From Burhinus oedicnemus (taxonomy: Eukaryota > Chordata > Aves > Charadriiformes > Burhinidae): DNA of 64,000 bases. The number at the start of each line of letters is the position of its first letter. Position 1 is the first letter of the stretch. Of the stretch, positions 11,728-25,489 are shown piece by piece. Location: contig VFFE01007738.1 in NCBI GenBank assembly GCA_008921705.1, positions 400,113 through 464,112 of the forward strand. The letters run 5' to 3'. A program made the position numbers and the translations under genes. The notes under the pieces were generated by a model. It was given only the letters and a program-made list of their open reading frames with translations. It searched no databases and was not told where the DNA came from.

Positions 11728-14513
11728 AAGTTGAGAATAGAAATTAGGAAGTAGAAAACACAGAGTTAAGGTATGAATTATGATGAATTTGATCACAAAC
11801 TTCAGGATAATCCACACCAAATTATTTTGGGGCTGGATCAAGATCCTGGCACTCAGCTGTGTCTTGCATCACACTTCACATCCCCGCTGTAGCAGCTTCC
11901 ATGCTCGGTTACTCCTTGGCCACCTTTCTCTGGCAGCCGCTTCTGCCAAATGCAGTCTCTTGTGACATCCATGCTCTGACAGGGAGCTGAGCTGTCACAC
12001 TTGAATCCCCACTGTCCCGGAAAGCCAGGCTCCCCTAGTCTTCCATGCTGTTGGCCTCTCCTGTGGGGAACAGGGAGGGCACTGGCCCCAGCAGCTGCAG
12101 CATCTTCCCATCTGTGCTGCTCGGCCTCCAGAGGCATTGGCAGCCACTGCCACATCCCAGCTCTGGGTGTTACAGAGCAGGAGTCAGGAGAAGCCTTTTT
12201 GCCTAATTGAGCAATTCTAGCTGCTGAGCAGCCTCATCTGCTCTGGGGAAAAGACTGTGGTCTTGATGGAAGCCTCCAGCAGGCTGGATTCGATGTCTCA
12301 GGCCACCCTAGACTAGATCTCTTTAGACTTTATTTACTGTGCCTTGCTCAAACCTTAGAATGAGTCCAGGTTCCTTTATGTCCTCATGGGCTTTTCTCTG
12401 GCCCTCAGCATTATCATGTCTGATTGCTCAAGCAAAAGAAAGTCAAAGTGAGGTTATGCAGGCTACTTTAGAGACAACATTTCCTAACTCATGTGTGCTT
12501 GACTTTATAACCTTAATGCTCTTGCAACATAGAGAAATCTCTCTGCTGAGCTACTCCTTTGAGAGACTGGACAGTTGCTGTAATTCTCATACATACCTGT
12601 TTTCTACCTATTGTTAACACGACTTCTTCTTTAGAATATGTGCCTATCCAATCTTACATGGGCTATTATGCTGAAAGTTTCAATTAAATATGAAAGCTTA
12701 AAATCAAGTAAGGATCAAAGTAGTTTCTTGAATGATGATCTCACTTAGTTGTTTGAGGCAAAGACGTACATAAACCAAGAATGTGTGTTTCAACTAACCA
12801 GGTAAAATAAAAAGTTGTTGAAAGCCACTGAGACTTTTCACTTAATGTTAGTTATGTGCAGCAGAATTAAGTGCATAACCTTAATACACACTTAAGAAAA
12901 AAGGTTGGAGTCTGACACTTTGAGTTTAATTCTGTGCGACAAATACAATGAGGTATTTTTTAATATTTTTAATCTTTGTGAATAAAGATTCTTATTTATT
13001 AGCCAAATGTTAAATAAATATCAAAGTTATTCAAGTTCTACTTCTAAATTTGCTGTTCCTAAAAAATCAACATTTGAGAAATATCAAACTGTGAGTCTGT
13101 GTATTTCAGTTCATCTGTAGATACGATTTTTTGTAGGATTTATAGAGTAGATATCACAGGCTGCCCAGAATAAAGCAACTTTAAGTTTGTGGTCTTTTCG
13201 AAAGATCACAAAGTGACTGGTGATGGCAGGTATCCAGGATAAAGGCTCTGCCATGCTGCCTTTCCTTGTCTGTATAGTCAGTGTAGGGAAAATTGTAATT
13301 GATAAGGGTCACAGTCCCTGACCGTTATTCATGGACTTCTGAACAAGAGGCAGTCAGTAGCTCTTCAGTTTAAACATACTAGAGATGCAAAGAATATTAA
13401 GCATGTCAGAGATAAGGGCATAACTAGCTTGTGGGGGGAGTCATTATGAGAAGGAAAGCTACGATTTTTTGGAAGATGACAGACCAGAAGAAATGCCATG
13501 TTCTGCAAGAGAACAGATTTATCTGGCTCCCAGTGCTACCCACATTCTTTTTCAGTGGCTGTGCATTTCCCTAATACTGCACATGACCACATTGATGCAT
13601 GTTCACAGCCTTTTTGCTTTTAAAGTTAATAGACAACATTCAGACATTAAATAAACATTTCTTGTTTCTTACTGCTTTACCTGGGAAATAACAAACAATT
13701 AAGCGTAATAGTTTTGGTGACTCCTTATAGGATGCATCCAATGCAAGAGATCTCTTATTACAAGACCAAAACATTTACTGTAAGAAAAGCAGACATCAAA
13801 AAAAAATAATAAAAAAAGATGCACCAAATAATGTCACCTGAAATGTGTGAGTTACTTGTAAGGCCAGACAATCTAAGATTAGCTGTCTGTATCATCAAAC
13901 TTCTTTATAGTCCCATGTGCACAGCACAGCACCACAGAGTTACCCTTTGTGCTTGAAATGAATACTCTTGCATTCTAAAATAGTCCCATTAGCAGGGTGA
14001 TTCTATTAAGCTACCTTGGGTGGCTTAGCATAACATTGAACTGTCTTACTGCATGGTTTTATGAAATTAGTATATATTGGGATGAGAGATGATCATTGTG
14101 AAATGGAAATAAATATTTAAGTAGATAAGGTAAAAAGAAAGAAATGCTGAAAAAGTAGAGCTGAAATGGAAAACTTTATTTTCATTCATGTAAGTAACAA
14201 ACTCATCTAATTTTAAACAGCTAAGATGTACACAGAAGAGTAACAATGCCTTCCAATTTTGGCACTCTTGCTAGAAATAATATTATAATAAATTAACCCT
14301 AATATTATTGACAATCAATATGACTTTGAGCAGCATGATTTAGAAATTATTAGACCACTTTTTTCAATTAGCTGTAATCTGGAAAATATCATGAAAGAGG
14401 GAGAAAAATGGAATTAGGCAGCCTGAGATACTTTGTTCATGTCATACTTTTAAAATAGAAATATTACAGAATTACTCGCTTTTGCCTAATATGTGCTTTG
14501 AAGTCTGTTGTTT

Positions 14514-14549
14514 TCATAGAATCATAGAATGATTTAGGTTGGAAGTGAC
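14514..14549 (-). mobile_element. CR1 LINE 3'-end fragment (36 bp)
   Basis: The plus strand reads TCATAGAATCATAGAATG and then a GGTTGGAAGTGAC-type stretch. This is the reverse complement of the CR1 3' terminus, with its tandem ATTCTATG tail and the conserved TTCCAACC block. Only about 36 bp are recognisable before the sequence becomes unique. CR1 copies are typically truncated at the 5' end, so a short 3' stub is expected. Confidence 0.8.
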
Positions 14550-16177
14550 TATTTTGCTTGAGAAAATGTTCTTCTGGGTAGCTCACTTATAGGAGACAAA
14601 ATTTAGAGAGCTGTACATGCTAGTGTAGACTAGACATGAGGTATACATTGATTAGAAACCTTTTGGGGAGCCATTCTTACTGTGTGTATATGGCGGATGC
14701 AATGAATCCCCTCTTAGCCATCAAGGTTAAACTCAAAACAGGTATAACACAAGGATATCTACCCTGCGGCTGCATCACTTATTCTGCAAGCCACAGAAAG
14801 GTTATCCAGTGCTGTGTGGTCTGCACTAATTTTGTTTAGAACGCTGTGCCTAGACCGACACATGGCTGCTACAGGAATATGTGCACACATTGAGCTTTTC
14901 TGTCAATAGTCAGGCCTATTGCACACAGGAATCAGATTTCCTTGGTGCTTTCTCTGTAGTAAATGCATGCTCGTTGATTTGAATGAAAAAGGATTAAAGG
15001 TGTAAATCTAACCATGAGGAGCAGGATATGTCTTTGGAGGGCCGGAATCCTCATATGGGATCAGGTTGAGGACTGTTCTGTCTTCTGTCTTGAAAATCAG
15101 AAGAAAAATAGAAATAACCTGTCTTTCTTTGACAGGTGATATTTGGGCACTGAAGTCCTTATTCTTGCATGATGGCATTACGGTATTGTAACCCTGGGAG
15201 CTGTGATGAGTTGAGGATGTTTGGGACTTCTCAAGGTCAAGCCTTGTAAGAGTGATTGCAAAGTTTCAATGGATTCAAAAGCAGTGCTCAGAGTCCTGCA
15301 GTTGTGCAGAGAAGAGCATTGAGAATAAGCAACACACTTGATTATGCTAAGTAGTACTGTACTTGAGAACTGACTTAATTCCAGATGCGTTTGATCTTAC
15401 CTCTAGAATCTTCAAAGACAGTTGACCTTTTTTGACTTCTTATGGGAGAGAATAGCCTCTGGGTTCAGTTGGACCAGGAAAGCCGATAATATTTTAAAAG
15501 AACTCCATATTTCAAAACTTAGATTCTTTTTTTAAGAACATATAATAGCAGCAGGTTGTTTGCTTAAAAATATGAGCTCCCAGTAAAAGAACTTTTCAAA
15601 GAACTGTTTTCTCTGTTTTCAGAGCAGGCTTGGATTAATGAGGTGTAGATAGTAGGGGGCATTGTTTATGAATGGTAACGCTTACATAAGCAATGTAAAG
15701 TTTGAATTCATATTGGTGTCTTCTCACAAGTCATCCAAACAAACCTGTGACCCAGTTCTGCAGTCCCTAATTCACTGAAACCAACAGCAGTTTCTCTTTT
15801 TCAAAATGCAAAATCAAGTCTTACCTGTCTTGAAAGGGCTAGATTCCAGTACTTCAAACTGAAAAATTCCATGAGTGTCTCCACTGAAATAAATGGGTTT
15901 GTTGTGCAATGAAATGGTATTCAAGGAATGAAAAAGGTTGTCAGATTCTGGCTGCTAGCCAACGGTGCATGTTTATCGAAGCCATGTGTATCTCATAGGA
16001 AATGTTGAGATCGGCTGTTAGTACCATTCTGCCATTAACATAAAAAGTAATAGCTAAAAATAACATCTTATTGACATTTAATTTTCAAGGAAAAAAATAG
16101 AGACAGATAGTGTGTGGGTGTTTGCGTATGTGAGAGATTGATCACTCGGATGCTTGAAGTTCATATAATTTCTACAG
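14550..16177. other. Unique non-coding DNA
   Basis: No open frame over about 67 codons, no recognisable repeat and no RNA gene. Nothing specific can be said about this stretch. Confidence 0.55.
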
Positions 16178-16483
16178 AAGTGTTATTCAGTCCATGGCCT
16201 ATGGGCCACTGCTGGACCATAAGACAACAGAAGGCCATCCACACAGTAATTACAGTCTGCTAACTGCTGACTGTACCAGCTCATTTGTAAGTTGTAAGTC
16301 AGGTGATTGTTCCAATGTTTTAATTATGAATATTTTTAGTTGAAATATTTTTCATATTAGCAATAGAAGTGCAAACTGCTAAACAGAAATCAACAGAGGG
16401 TATTCCACAGGCTTCATTTATTTATTTATTTGTTTGTTTGTTTTTAATTAAGTGGACTTTCAGTTAAAGATTGAAGAACCATG
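16178..16483. mobile_element. Possible hAT-like MITE, strongly decayed
   Basis: The left end AAGTGTTATTCAGTC and the reverse complement of the right end, CATGGTTCTTCAATC, match at 10 of 15 positions. Both resemble degraded hAT termini of the CAGTGGTTCTCA type. The left flank TTCTACAG is close to the NTCTAGAN target preference reported for hAT elements, but the right flank GTCTGAGT is not a clear copy of it. There is no transposase frame. The element contains a TTTA/TTTG microsatellite at 16416-16445. The call rests only on the ends and is less secure than the element at 9561. Confidence 0.35.
16416..16445. repeat. (TTTA)n(TTTG)n microsatellite
   Basis: Four TTTA units are followed by three TTTG units and a short T run. 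It lies inside the possible hAT-like element. Confidence 0.8.
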
Positions 16484-19400
16484 GTCTGAGTTACTGGGCT
16501 CCAAGGGTATTGGGGCATGTTGATTTGAAAGAGCTGCTTCTCTAGAAGAATAAAAGAATAAGAAAGGTAGTAATAGCATAAAAAAGCATAGCTCTGTTGC
16601 ATTTGTTACAATGCATTAACTATTACATAGTTTAAAATTGGCCTGTATAATTGAGAAATATAAAGATAAATTAGTGTTGTCTTGAATTCAGTTGTCTGAA
16701 GTATCAAGAGTATGAACATCCTTACCTTCACTGCCAGCAAGGGTAGCACAAGGGTGAAGAAGTCAGATGAAGAGCCAGAAACAACTCTAAAGATATTATT
16801 TCAATTAACCCATAGTTAGAGGCTCTGCTGGGCTCTCTCTGAAGTGGAGACTTGCTTGTTCTTATCCTGGTGTAAGAGAAGTGAAACTCCCAGCAACGGA
16901 GGTGTTTGAGCACTGTGATACCAGAAGCTGGTGAAGGATTTGTCAGTGAGAGCGAAGCAAATATTTTCCTTTTGTGTTAGGTTGTGCCATATTTGTGCCT
17001 AAAATGCCTAAAACTTTTTATGAGTCCCTGTTTATTAAAAAAAAAAAAAAGGCAAATTATTTGCATTTAGGAGTCTAAACTTTGTTCTTTATGACTGAAA
17101 CATGGGTCAGCATGTAGGACCTGAAAAAACGTCTTGTTTCCATATATGTCCAGGGCCAACACAGTGTTATCTTTTAATGTCAGAAATACACTAAAATTGT
17201 GATGCATAAAAATGTCTCACAGTAGCAGTTCTACTGTTGAGTATGGGAGTTTGGTATAGTTGTATGAGTCCTACAGACAGTGCTTTGTTTACCATTCAGG
17301 AAATCCTCTTCTATTAATATAATTAAACAGAGAAACAAGAAACACATTATTTATACAATGGATTTAGAATCATTTGCAAGGAGCCTTCCTAAATAAAGCT
17401 TATAAACTGTCATCAACTCCTCCAAAGCAGAGAGTTACTCTATATTTGTATTCTCATAGATGTGTCACTGAAGTGCTGAGAAATTGGCGGGATATTTTTG
17501 CTGATTCAGGACCCTTATAATATAGTTTGCTATCTCTATGCAAAGCATTAGGCATAAAATATTAGAGCCCAAAACTGTACTGTTTTCTAAGCAATGAAGT
17601 CAGTAATTCTTTGCTATTTGTCAAACTGAAAAAGCCTCTCTAAATGGTTCTTGACTTCCCTGTGTGCGTGTGGGTATTACACATATATCTCCAAAAACGA
17701 TACTGTTCGCTTTGTTGATGTATGTGTGTGTATATATATTTCACTGTTCTTCAGTTATGTGCAGCATTATAACCACCGCTTTCAGCTGGTTCACTCTGGT
17801 AATCAGAAGCAGCACAGCACTACAATCTCCACCTCTTTTACAGAGACTATCTTTTTCCTGTGTTCTCACTTTTTTCTTTGTATAGATTGCTGTCGCAGCA
17901 TTTCCTACCCTCATTAACAGAATTTTCATGAGACTAAGCTGAATTTTGATTTTAGCTGTGCAAGTAATTTTACTGGGTATCCTCCTGTTTTCTATTTCTG
18001 GATCAACAGTGCTGTAAACTACTTAGATAAATGCTGGGGAACTAAAGAAGCTGCTTCTGTGACAGAGTGTGAGAGGGCTGAAAGTGACGTTTCCTTTTTC
18101 ATAGTGTAATATCTAGCTTATCATCTTATTGTAGAATTTTCAGGTGTTTTGCTGTAGCAGGAGTGAAAGAAAAATAAACATGGTGGGGAACAGAGTGGTG
18201 GTGGAAAAAAGGAAACACAAAATCAAAGAACTTGCAACATGTTAGTCAAAATATACTTCATTTAAACTAAACGTAGCCTTATAGGGTTTTTATTGCTGCT
18301 GAAAAAAATCATTGTGTTTACTAGAACATTATGCAGACCGAGAAAAGATGTTTTTGCTTCTGGTTGTGTGATACTGAGTTAGGTAAAGAAAACAGTTTTA
18401 CTCATTGTAATATTCCAAATGCTTAGAAATCAGTATCTAGTGACGCACTTACTTCATATCTGTCTAGAACCAAGAAGATACACAACAGCTGAACTTCTCT
18501 GACCAAAGGAATAGATTGACAGTCTCCAGGAATATAAACTTGTGGCATATAAATATATAAAATGGCCTCTGAGGTTATTCATGCTGCACTCTGCTGTGTT
18601 AGGTCAGTATTGAAATATCGCTTTTCATAACCTAATGCAAGTGATTATGAAAAAAACCCCTAGAACTTGAATCAAAATAGCTACAGGCACCCAACTCTGA
18701 ATTCATAGGTTAAACTCACTAGTCTCTTCTAAGAAATCACACATTTACTGAGTGCTCCTTTGAATTTAAATGTCACTGAGAATCAGGCCACTTTCTTATT
18801 TCAAATAAATAGACAAGAATGCAGTAAGAATTACAGCTTTTCATGTACGTTGTTCTATATGGCTTCTCTGCATGTTCACAGGTAGTAAATTATATGCTGG
18901 TTATTGGCAGAAGCAGCTTTATGTTCTCCTTTCTCAGCTAATCTCCTGATGCCTTTTTATTTTCTCTTCCTACTCTGTCTTTCCTTTAACTATTATCCTA
19001 AATGCAATGGAGAACTGTATGGATAGGTCTATTATGATTTTTGTTTCTTCGTTTTAAAGAGACGCTTCAAAGATATCGTGAATCAGCAGAAGTGTGAAAG
19101 CTAGTACTTTTTCAAAGCTATAAAATGATAGTGTGTCTTTTCTCATTATGTCTGATGTTATGATTTTAAGATAGTGCTGACATATAGTCAACGTGATTTC
19201 AGATATTGAGTTTGATTGCAAATGTATCAGAAAAACTTACTTGCTATATATGGTGGATCCTAGCTTCCAGTTAGTCTGGAATAATTTGAGTTAATATTTT
19301 TACAGACTTGCAACTGAGATCAGTATAAATAGAGGTCAAGATCTTTATCTGTTGGCCATCCTATATTTCTGCTGCTCCATTTGCTATCTTGTAACCAGTA

Positions 19401-20995
19401 TCCAACAGTACGTTTAGTGTTTTGGGCAGATTTTTTATAGTCTTTAATACACCTTGTAGAGTCTTTCACATTTATGAGCTTTGGTATCTGTACTTCATTA
19501 TACCACAGTACTTTTTCCGTGGTAATTCTTATTTCATAAAGCAGATATGTTGAAATTAGTCAAATATTGTTTGTAGTTACAGTATGAACTACCTCTCCCT
19601 CCAATCCAGAATATTCAAGATTTCCCACTCCCGTTATTTGTACAGTTTCATGGGGCAATCTCCTCTAGGAGGTTGTACCAGATGTTAGTCAAAGTCAGGT
19701 CAAAAAGATATGTCACAAGGAGCTGACAGTCTTAAAATATTATGTAGCTGTACACTGTGTGTATGAAACACCTATTCCTAAAAAACTGTGGCCCGTTTTT
19801 CATTTCCAGACATTGGAATTACGTGAAAGATGTTAAATTAAATGCTATAGGCCATACTCCTTCCTTTTGCACGCGAATAAATTTGTTCTCAAAGTTTGCC
19901 ATGTGCAATCTGGTATTTCAGCTCTGTGTTTATCTCCAAAATTAATACCAGGTAAATTTGTTCCCTTGATGGCAGATGGTTAGCTAGCATACACGCTTTC
20001 TCATTTTAATTAATTGCTTCTCACAAAATCTTTTATCTCCTAGTCTCAATCTCTTTTGTCTTTTAATATTAATATAAAAATCCTATAACATTGTTCTGCC
20101 CAGCAACGAGTCTTTTTTTCCTTTGCCACATACCAGGATACATCCACGCACAGAAAGAGAAAATTGCTTTCATATTTCCTGTTGCATGTTTTATGCTTCT
20201 GAACTACTTAAATATATCCTAAAATGAAATTTCCCCATATATCTATGCTGTGTTTAAAAACAAATCTTATTTCTATTCATGAAGGTTGAAATTATTTGTG
20301 GTGTAAAGCATCTGTGTCACGATATATTGAGAGCTAGCAGTGAGTGGAGTCAAAATATTATGTATGAGTAGCATTGCACCAGAGCAGCAGGGTTTAGTGT
20401 AGTTGTAGTGTAAACAACATTTTGGGTACTGGGATGACCAGATTTTTTTTATTGATTAGAGCCTTGGACTTTCAGGCAGGAATTTATATTAGACCTCAAC
20501 CCAGTCTTCAGCATTTTAAGCACATTGACTTCTGTGGGAAACATATATGAACAAGCGCTTAGGCATATGTAAGTATCGATCTTAATCTACGCAGGATAGG
20601 GGCTTTGCAATGAAATTTTGTTCCAACTGGAGTCATTCTGTTATTTCTTGAACAGAACCAAGCCCTTCCCTTTGATGGAAATCTTTTTTGCTACAGGGCC
20701 TAGCATGGCCCAGATTTAAGTGGGGAGATGGGCAGCCATCCAGCTGCTGCTTTTGAGAGTCCACTGAGACTACAGCAAACCAGTACTTCTGATGTAATGT
20801 AAATAGATAAAGTTAATAAAAATTTATGTCTGATGTTTGGGTTTTAATCATTCATGATTTAATATAATCAGATATATGCTATGTTAATTAAATCAGATAC
20901 CAGACATATGCATTGCTTAAAGAGAAACATTGATATGACTGAGAACTTGGTATGTTTTGCGAACAATTTTTTTCCAGAGTGAAACCTGTATGATT
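16484..20995. other. Unique non-coding DNA up to the first gap
   Basis: No frame longer than about 88 codons and nothing recognisable. Short TG/TA runs occur near 17725-17740. A poly-A run is at 17038-17051, just outside the possible hAT element; no retroposed gene can be recognised upstream of it. Confidence 0.55.
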
Positions 20996-21035
20996 GGGGG
21001 GGGGGGGGGGGGGGGNNNNNNNNNNNNNNNNNNNN
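20996..21035. other. Assembly gap (20 N) after a run of 20 G
   Basis: Bases 20996-21015 are twenty consecutive G and bases 21016-21035 are twenty N. The equal size of both gaps in this window suggests a fixed placeholder and not a measured gap length. Any frame read across this position is meaningless. Confidence 0.97.
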
Positions 21036-21849
21036 GAATAAAAATCCCACTAACAAAACTGATAATGGGTTATAGTGAACTAATATCTGGATTATACAAA
21101 ATACAAGCTCATGGAGGAGTCTTGAGCATTGATTATCCAATGTACTCAGTTTAAAACAAGGTAAGCAATGTATTGTTTTATTTCTAGATATCAAATTTTT
21201 AAATCAACCACCATAACTCTCTTACAATTACTTTGGCTTTTACTTATCTTACAGTTAATGTTACTGTCTAGAATACAAAAAATTATGATTCCTCTAAGGT
21301 TAGAGCAAAGAGGATGTAAAAATCTGCAGGCGGGCTACTGTCTCCAAGATAATGTTGGTTGTCTGTGCAAAAAGCCATCTTTCTCTCATTTTTACCTATG
21401 TTTAAAAAACAATCCTCTAATTAGGCAAGCAGGAACAAATTAAAAACATACAAAGCAGCTCTGCTCTGCAAGTTGCTTTATGCATCCCAAAGCAGGCAGT
21501 GAGTGGTCCAGTTATGGAGAATATGTCAACAATTATAGCTCACTTTGTCATGTGGTTTTAAATGACCTTCACTGGTGGGAAAGATTTCCAGATTTTTCAA
21601 GACATCTGATCGACGTAGTTCCTCCCTTTATTTAAGGAAATATCCAGGCCCATGCTGCAATACCATAAAATCTCTGAAGCTCGTTTGAGATTCCTATCAG
21701 CAGAATAGTCCCATAGGAATTTGATTCCCTCAGAAGTGGCTGGAAAGGGCAGTTGGACATGGAATCCCTTCCCATGGGAACTGTATATTTCAGAATTTGT
21801 TTCATACAGTTTCTATGACTTGTGGGTATTTTGTTTGCTTTTCAGTTGT

Positions 21850-21852
<3 letters not shown>

Positions 21853-21880
<28 letters not shown>
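21853..21880. repeat. (TTTTG)n microsatellite
   Basis: A T run leads into three to four TTTTG units. Simple repeat only. Confidence 0.8.
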
Positions 21881-22225
21881 AAATAGTTCATCAATAAAAC
21901 CAAGTTGTTATTGTGAAAGGGTCATTTTTAACAAAATTTACCTGAGGAAAAGAGTATGGAATTTACTGACATTTTCACAAATTATCCCTTTTTTGTGATG
22001 TTTCTGTGGTTGAAGACTAAAAATTGTGGGGCTTTGAGGGTTTTCTTTTTTGTGTTTTAAAGGAAAGGAGCTACAACAAAAATAAAACCATTTCAAAATG
22101 TTTAAAAGAAAGATTTTGTCCAGTCATAGATAACTATTTTTTGGACTTTCATTTTAGAAAATGTTCTAAAAGTCAAGATTTAGCCCAGTAAAAATAGGAA
22201 ATGTTCTGAATTATTCAAGAATTCT

Positions 22226-22251
22226 GTTTGGTTAGGGAGTTTGGTTAGGGA
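22226..22251. repeat. Perfect 13-bp tandem duplication with TTAGGG
   Basis: The unit GTTTGGTTAGGGA occurs twice head to tail without mismatch. Each unit carries one telomere-type TTAGGG hexamer. Two copies 13 bases apart are too few to be called an interstitial telomere array. Confidence 0.85.
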
Positions 22252-22611
22252 GCAAGTGGAGATCCCTGCACTCCAGACAACTGGTTTTGCTCAGGTATCA
22301 GCTTCCATCTCCTTTCCCATATTTTCTGTTTGACTTCTGGAGACATTCTTGGGAGCGTTATGGCAGGACATCTAAAGTCCTTGATGGCTACAAACATAGA
22401 GTTAATTTTGTACAGATGGATCTTAGTCTAGAAGGTAAAATACAAGAAAATGCTGTAATAGAGATGTTCTGACTTTGTATCGTGGCACTTGCTCACAGTG
22501 ACGGTAGTGCTTTTACTACTGTAGGCCTGCAGGAAAGTGTGTGTTCCACACAGATGAAATCCTGTCCATTTACAGCAATTAAGCCACTAATAAGAACTCT
22601 AAATGCACCTT

Positions 22612-22629
22612 GTCAGTAATGTCAGTAAT
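22612..22629. repeat. Perfect 9-bp tandem duplication
   Basis: GTCAGTAAT occurs twice in direct succession. It is probably a replication-slippage product. Confidence 0.8.
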
Positions 22630-23295
22630 TTAAATCCCAGCTGTATATACCATTTTAATTCCTGTTAGTTTGAACTGCACTGACGTTTATTATTGGAAGG
22701 CTTGTTACAGAAAAGTTTTCAGTTAATTTGATTTCTTTAAGAAATTTTTTAAGATTTGCATTCAGTTGGAGATGTATTTGAGCAACGGATCCAGTGAAAT
22801 TCTGTTTTTCCCTCTGAATCTTACAGGTCAGACCGTCAGCCAATATTAGAACAGAGGTAAAACTGACTATAATGTGTCTTCTTAACTTTTATGAAAAAAA
22901 TTACTGGGGAGTTTTCTTAAGATCTTTGTCTCACCTTATTTCATAGTAAAATGAAAAATATTTTGTTTCCATTTTATTTCCATTTTACATCATTGATTAG
23001 AGTACCCTTTATTTAATAAAATATTGCCAGCTGTACTCAAAACTATACTTAATTAGGAATTTTCAATATCACTGTCTTTTTAATATTTGAAATTTTGTGC
23101 AGGGAAGAAAGAGAACTCTGGGAATCAGTACTTACCTACTTCCTGTCACCATAACAGGGGGAAAGCTGGAATTGTTAATAAACTTGCCATTTGCCAACAA
23201 AAGCTCCCAACATTGATAATGAACTGGTTTCCATAGGAAAGGATGCACCTACAGGTAGACAACTGATAATGTAATGTTTTGGGTTTTTTTCTTCT

Positions 23296-23312
23296 CCCTC
23301 CCCCCCTCCCCC
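23296..23312 (-). other. C-rich tract, possible G-quadruplex on the minus strand
   Basis: C runs of 3, 7 and 5 bases are separated by single T. The run of seven can supply two G-tracts, which gives four tracts on the minus strand. Structure is inferred only. Confidence 0.4.
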
Positions 23313-25469
23313 AACTGTACTTCTGGAGAGACCCACTGTACGGGGAAGATGATGATAATTATTGTTGTATATTTAAGGGTTATTTATATTGATGTTTAGT
23401 GAGTTTCACGGAGCACAGTTCTGTCTTTGTTCATTTATCATCTGCAAATGGTTGTAAATGTAACTCTTCATAACCAGAAGTTTGACGTGTATCTTATTCA
23501 TATCCATAAATGGGGAGGGAGGAAGCAATAGGTTTGGAGCAAGGGCTGGACCTTATGTACTGCTTTGTCATCTTCTATCATGAAGAAAAACTTTTATACC
23601 CAATATGTTGCCATCTAAACTCTGTTCAGGAAGTAGTCTGTTGTCATCACAGATGCAGTAAATTTTGAGAATCCTGGGATTCAGGAATATTAGTCAATTA
23701 GACTAAAAGACAATCTGATATGTCTTGGTATGCAGCTTTCCGAATGAAGCTGACCTCCACCAGAAAAATGCTTTAATTGTTTCTCTTTAAAAAACTGTAT
23801 AAACTCGAATGTTTGGCCTTTTATTTGGAATTAAATAGAGAGGATTTGTGGGACAATCATCTACAAGTTATGTTGTTTTTTCTAGGTTTCAAGGGAATAT
23901 GATGGACATCTTTCCTGGCCTGCTTTAGAAAGCAAGTCCTATATAGCCCTTGGCATACGCAACTGCAATGGGTGTCTGAGACTTTATGGGGATGGATTTT
24001 ATTAGCATTCTTCATGCATTCAGTTGCATTCATTGGAATTATATCTATGAAATGAGGAAGTTTTGTTCTTCCTTTGAAATATATCAAAAGCAGGAACTGA
24101 AGAATTTTGTCCTTCAGGGCAGAAAAAGTAAAATTTTGTGACTTTTTAAATGAATAGGCTTATTGCTTATGTAATTTACTAGTAAACCAACCCTCTGTAT
24201 CCATGTCACCATAATCCATTCTTCTTTCTGCACCTCAGAACTCTGCTCTTAAAATACCTTGCTTCCTTCCAGCTGATACCAGTCCTCTGTTTAATCTTAA
24301 TTTAAATTTAACACGTCTTTTTAGTCACTATCAGGTTAAAGTTTCTCTTCTTTAGCTCAGCCTTTGTTATTATAAATGTATACATTGGACAATCCTATTT
24401 CTCTGCCATACAGTATGCCAGATCTAAGATCTAATGGAGTTATCTTATGAAAATTTAATTCAATACATTCATATACAGGTGATAAGTTTGTAGGCAATTT
24501 CCTTCCTTTGCTATCCTCTTCAGATGAAAAAAACTATTAATGCAGCAGCTAAGTGTGGGCTTGTCATGCTACAGTGGCAAGATTTTTGCATTCCTCTGCA
24601 CAGAATTAAAGTCAGTCTACTATAGTACTGGAATACTTTGTGGCAAATGGCCTGAGTGACAGCACTTAGCATCCACATTCTTAACGTTCTTTGCTCCTGA
24701 AATCTTGGCTATGATGAAGTCAACAGCAAAGCTGCTGTTGATTGGAGCTGAACTTGAATTTGATGACTGAGATGAAAAGAGAGCAGCAGGCACTGACTGG
24801 GAGGGAAGGAGGAGAAGAGTTAGATAATAGACTTAGAAGGAAAAAAGGATTGCTATTTAGTTTTTGAAGTAGTAAGAGCTTTGTTTCTAACAGTGATTAT
24901 AGGGACCCAGAGTAGGAGGACAAGAGGAAGTTCTTAACATAAACACTTTGAGAAAATTCTGAATTCATATTGTTTGTGTATACTGTATAAATAAGGGTCT
25001 GAAAAATTAAGCTGTCTCCATTGGCTGGGTGTTAAGACTGAGTTCTGACTTACTCCCTGTCCCCATGAATTTTCAAAATAAACATTTCTGTTGATTTTAA
25101 CAATAAATTCTGCCTTCCAAATGATAAGGTATATTAAAAGGCTAGGAGTTCAAGTGACTTCAACACTGTGAACACATTATGTGCTTCTAACAACATACAC
25201 AAAAGTATATAAACTGGTTGTATTTTATCACCAGTTGACCGTTCATTAATCAGTTAGAAAGTGACTTTATTTTCTGTAACCTGGCTATCAAACTCTTCTC
25301 CCCGCCAAGTACTCCTGAAATGCCAATCATTCTGGCAAGCTGTTTCTCATGTTTATTGTACTTCTGGCATTCTTTCTTCTACATAGGAGGAAAAATATTG
25401 TCCTAATCAGTACACTCCATGGATCCTGTAAAAAACATTAGTGCAAGGCTTGAATTCTGGTCAGACAGA

Positions 25470-25489
25470 TTTTTTTTTTTCTTTTTTTT
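25470..25489. repeat. Interrupted poly-T run
   Basis: Eleven T, one C, eight T. I recognise no gene-derived or SINE-like sequence beside it. Confidence 0.75.

Larger units (their letters stand above)
9819..14513. other. Unique non-coding DNA with homopurine blocks
   Basis: No convincing gene. Notable content is the A12/G10 run near 10261, a purine-biased block at about 11560-11770, and a GC-richer patch near 11850-12290. That patch has few CpG pairs and so is not a CpG island. Open frames of 60-100 codons occur on both strands of the GC-richer patch, as expected where stop codons are rarer, and none is recognisable. Confidence 0.55.

Noticed and set aside
11850..12290. GC-richer patch, considered as a CpG island or promoter
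   Set aside because: CpG pairs are few and no TATA box, G-quadruplex or gene start lies in it.
20868..21194. Minus-strand frame of 108 codons across the first gap
   Set aside because: It reads through twenty N and a homopolymer, so the frame is not real.
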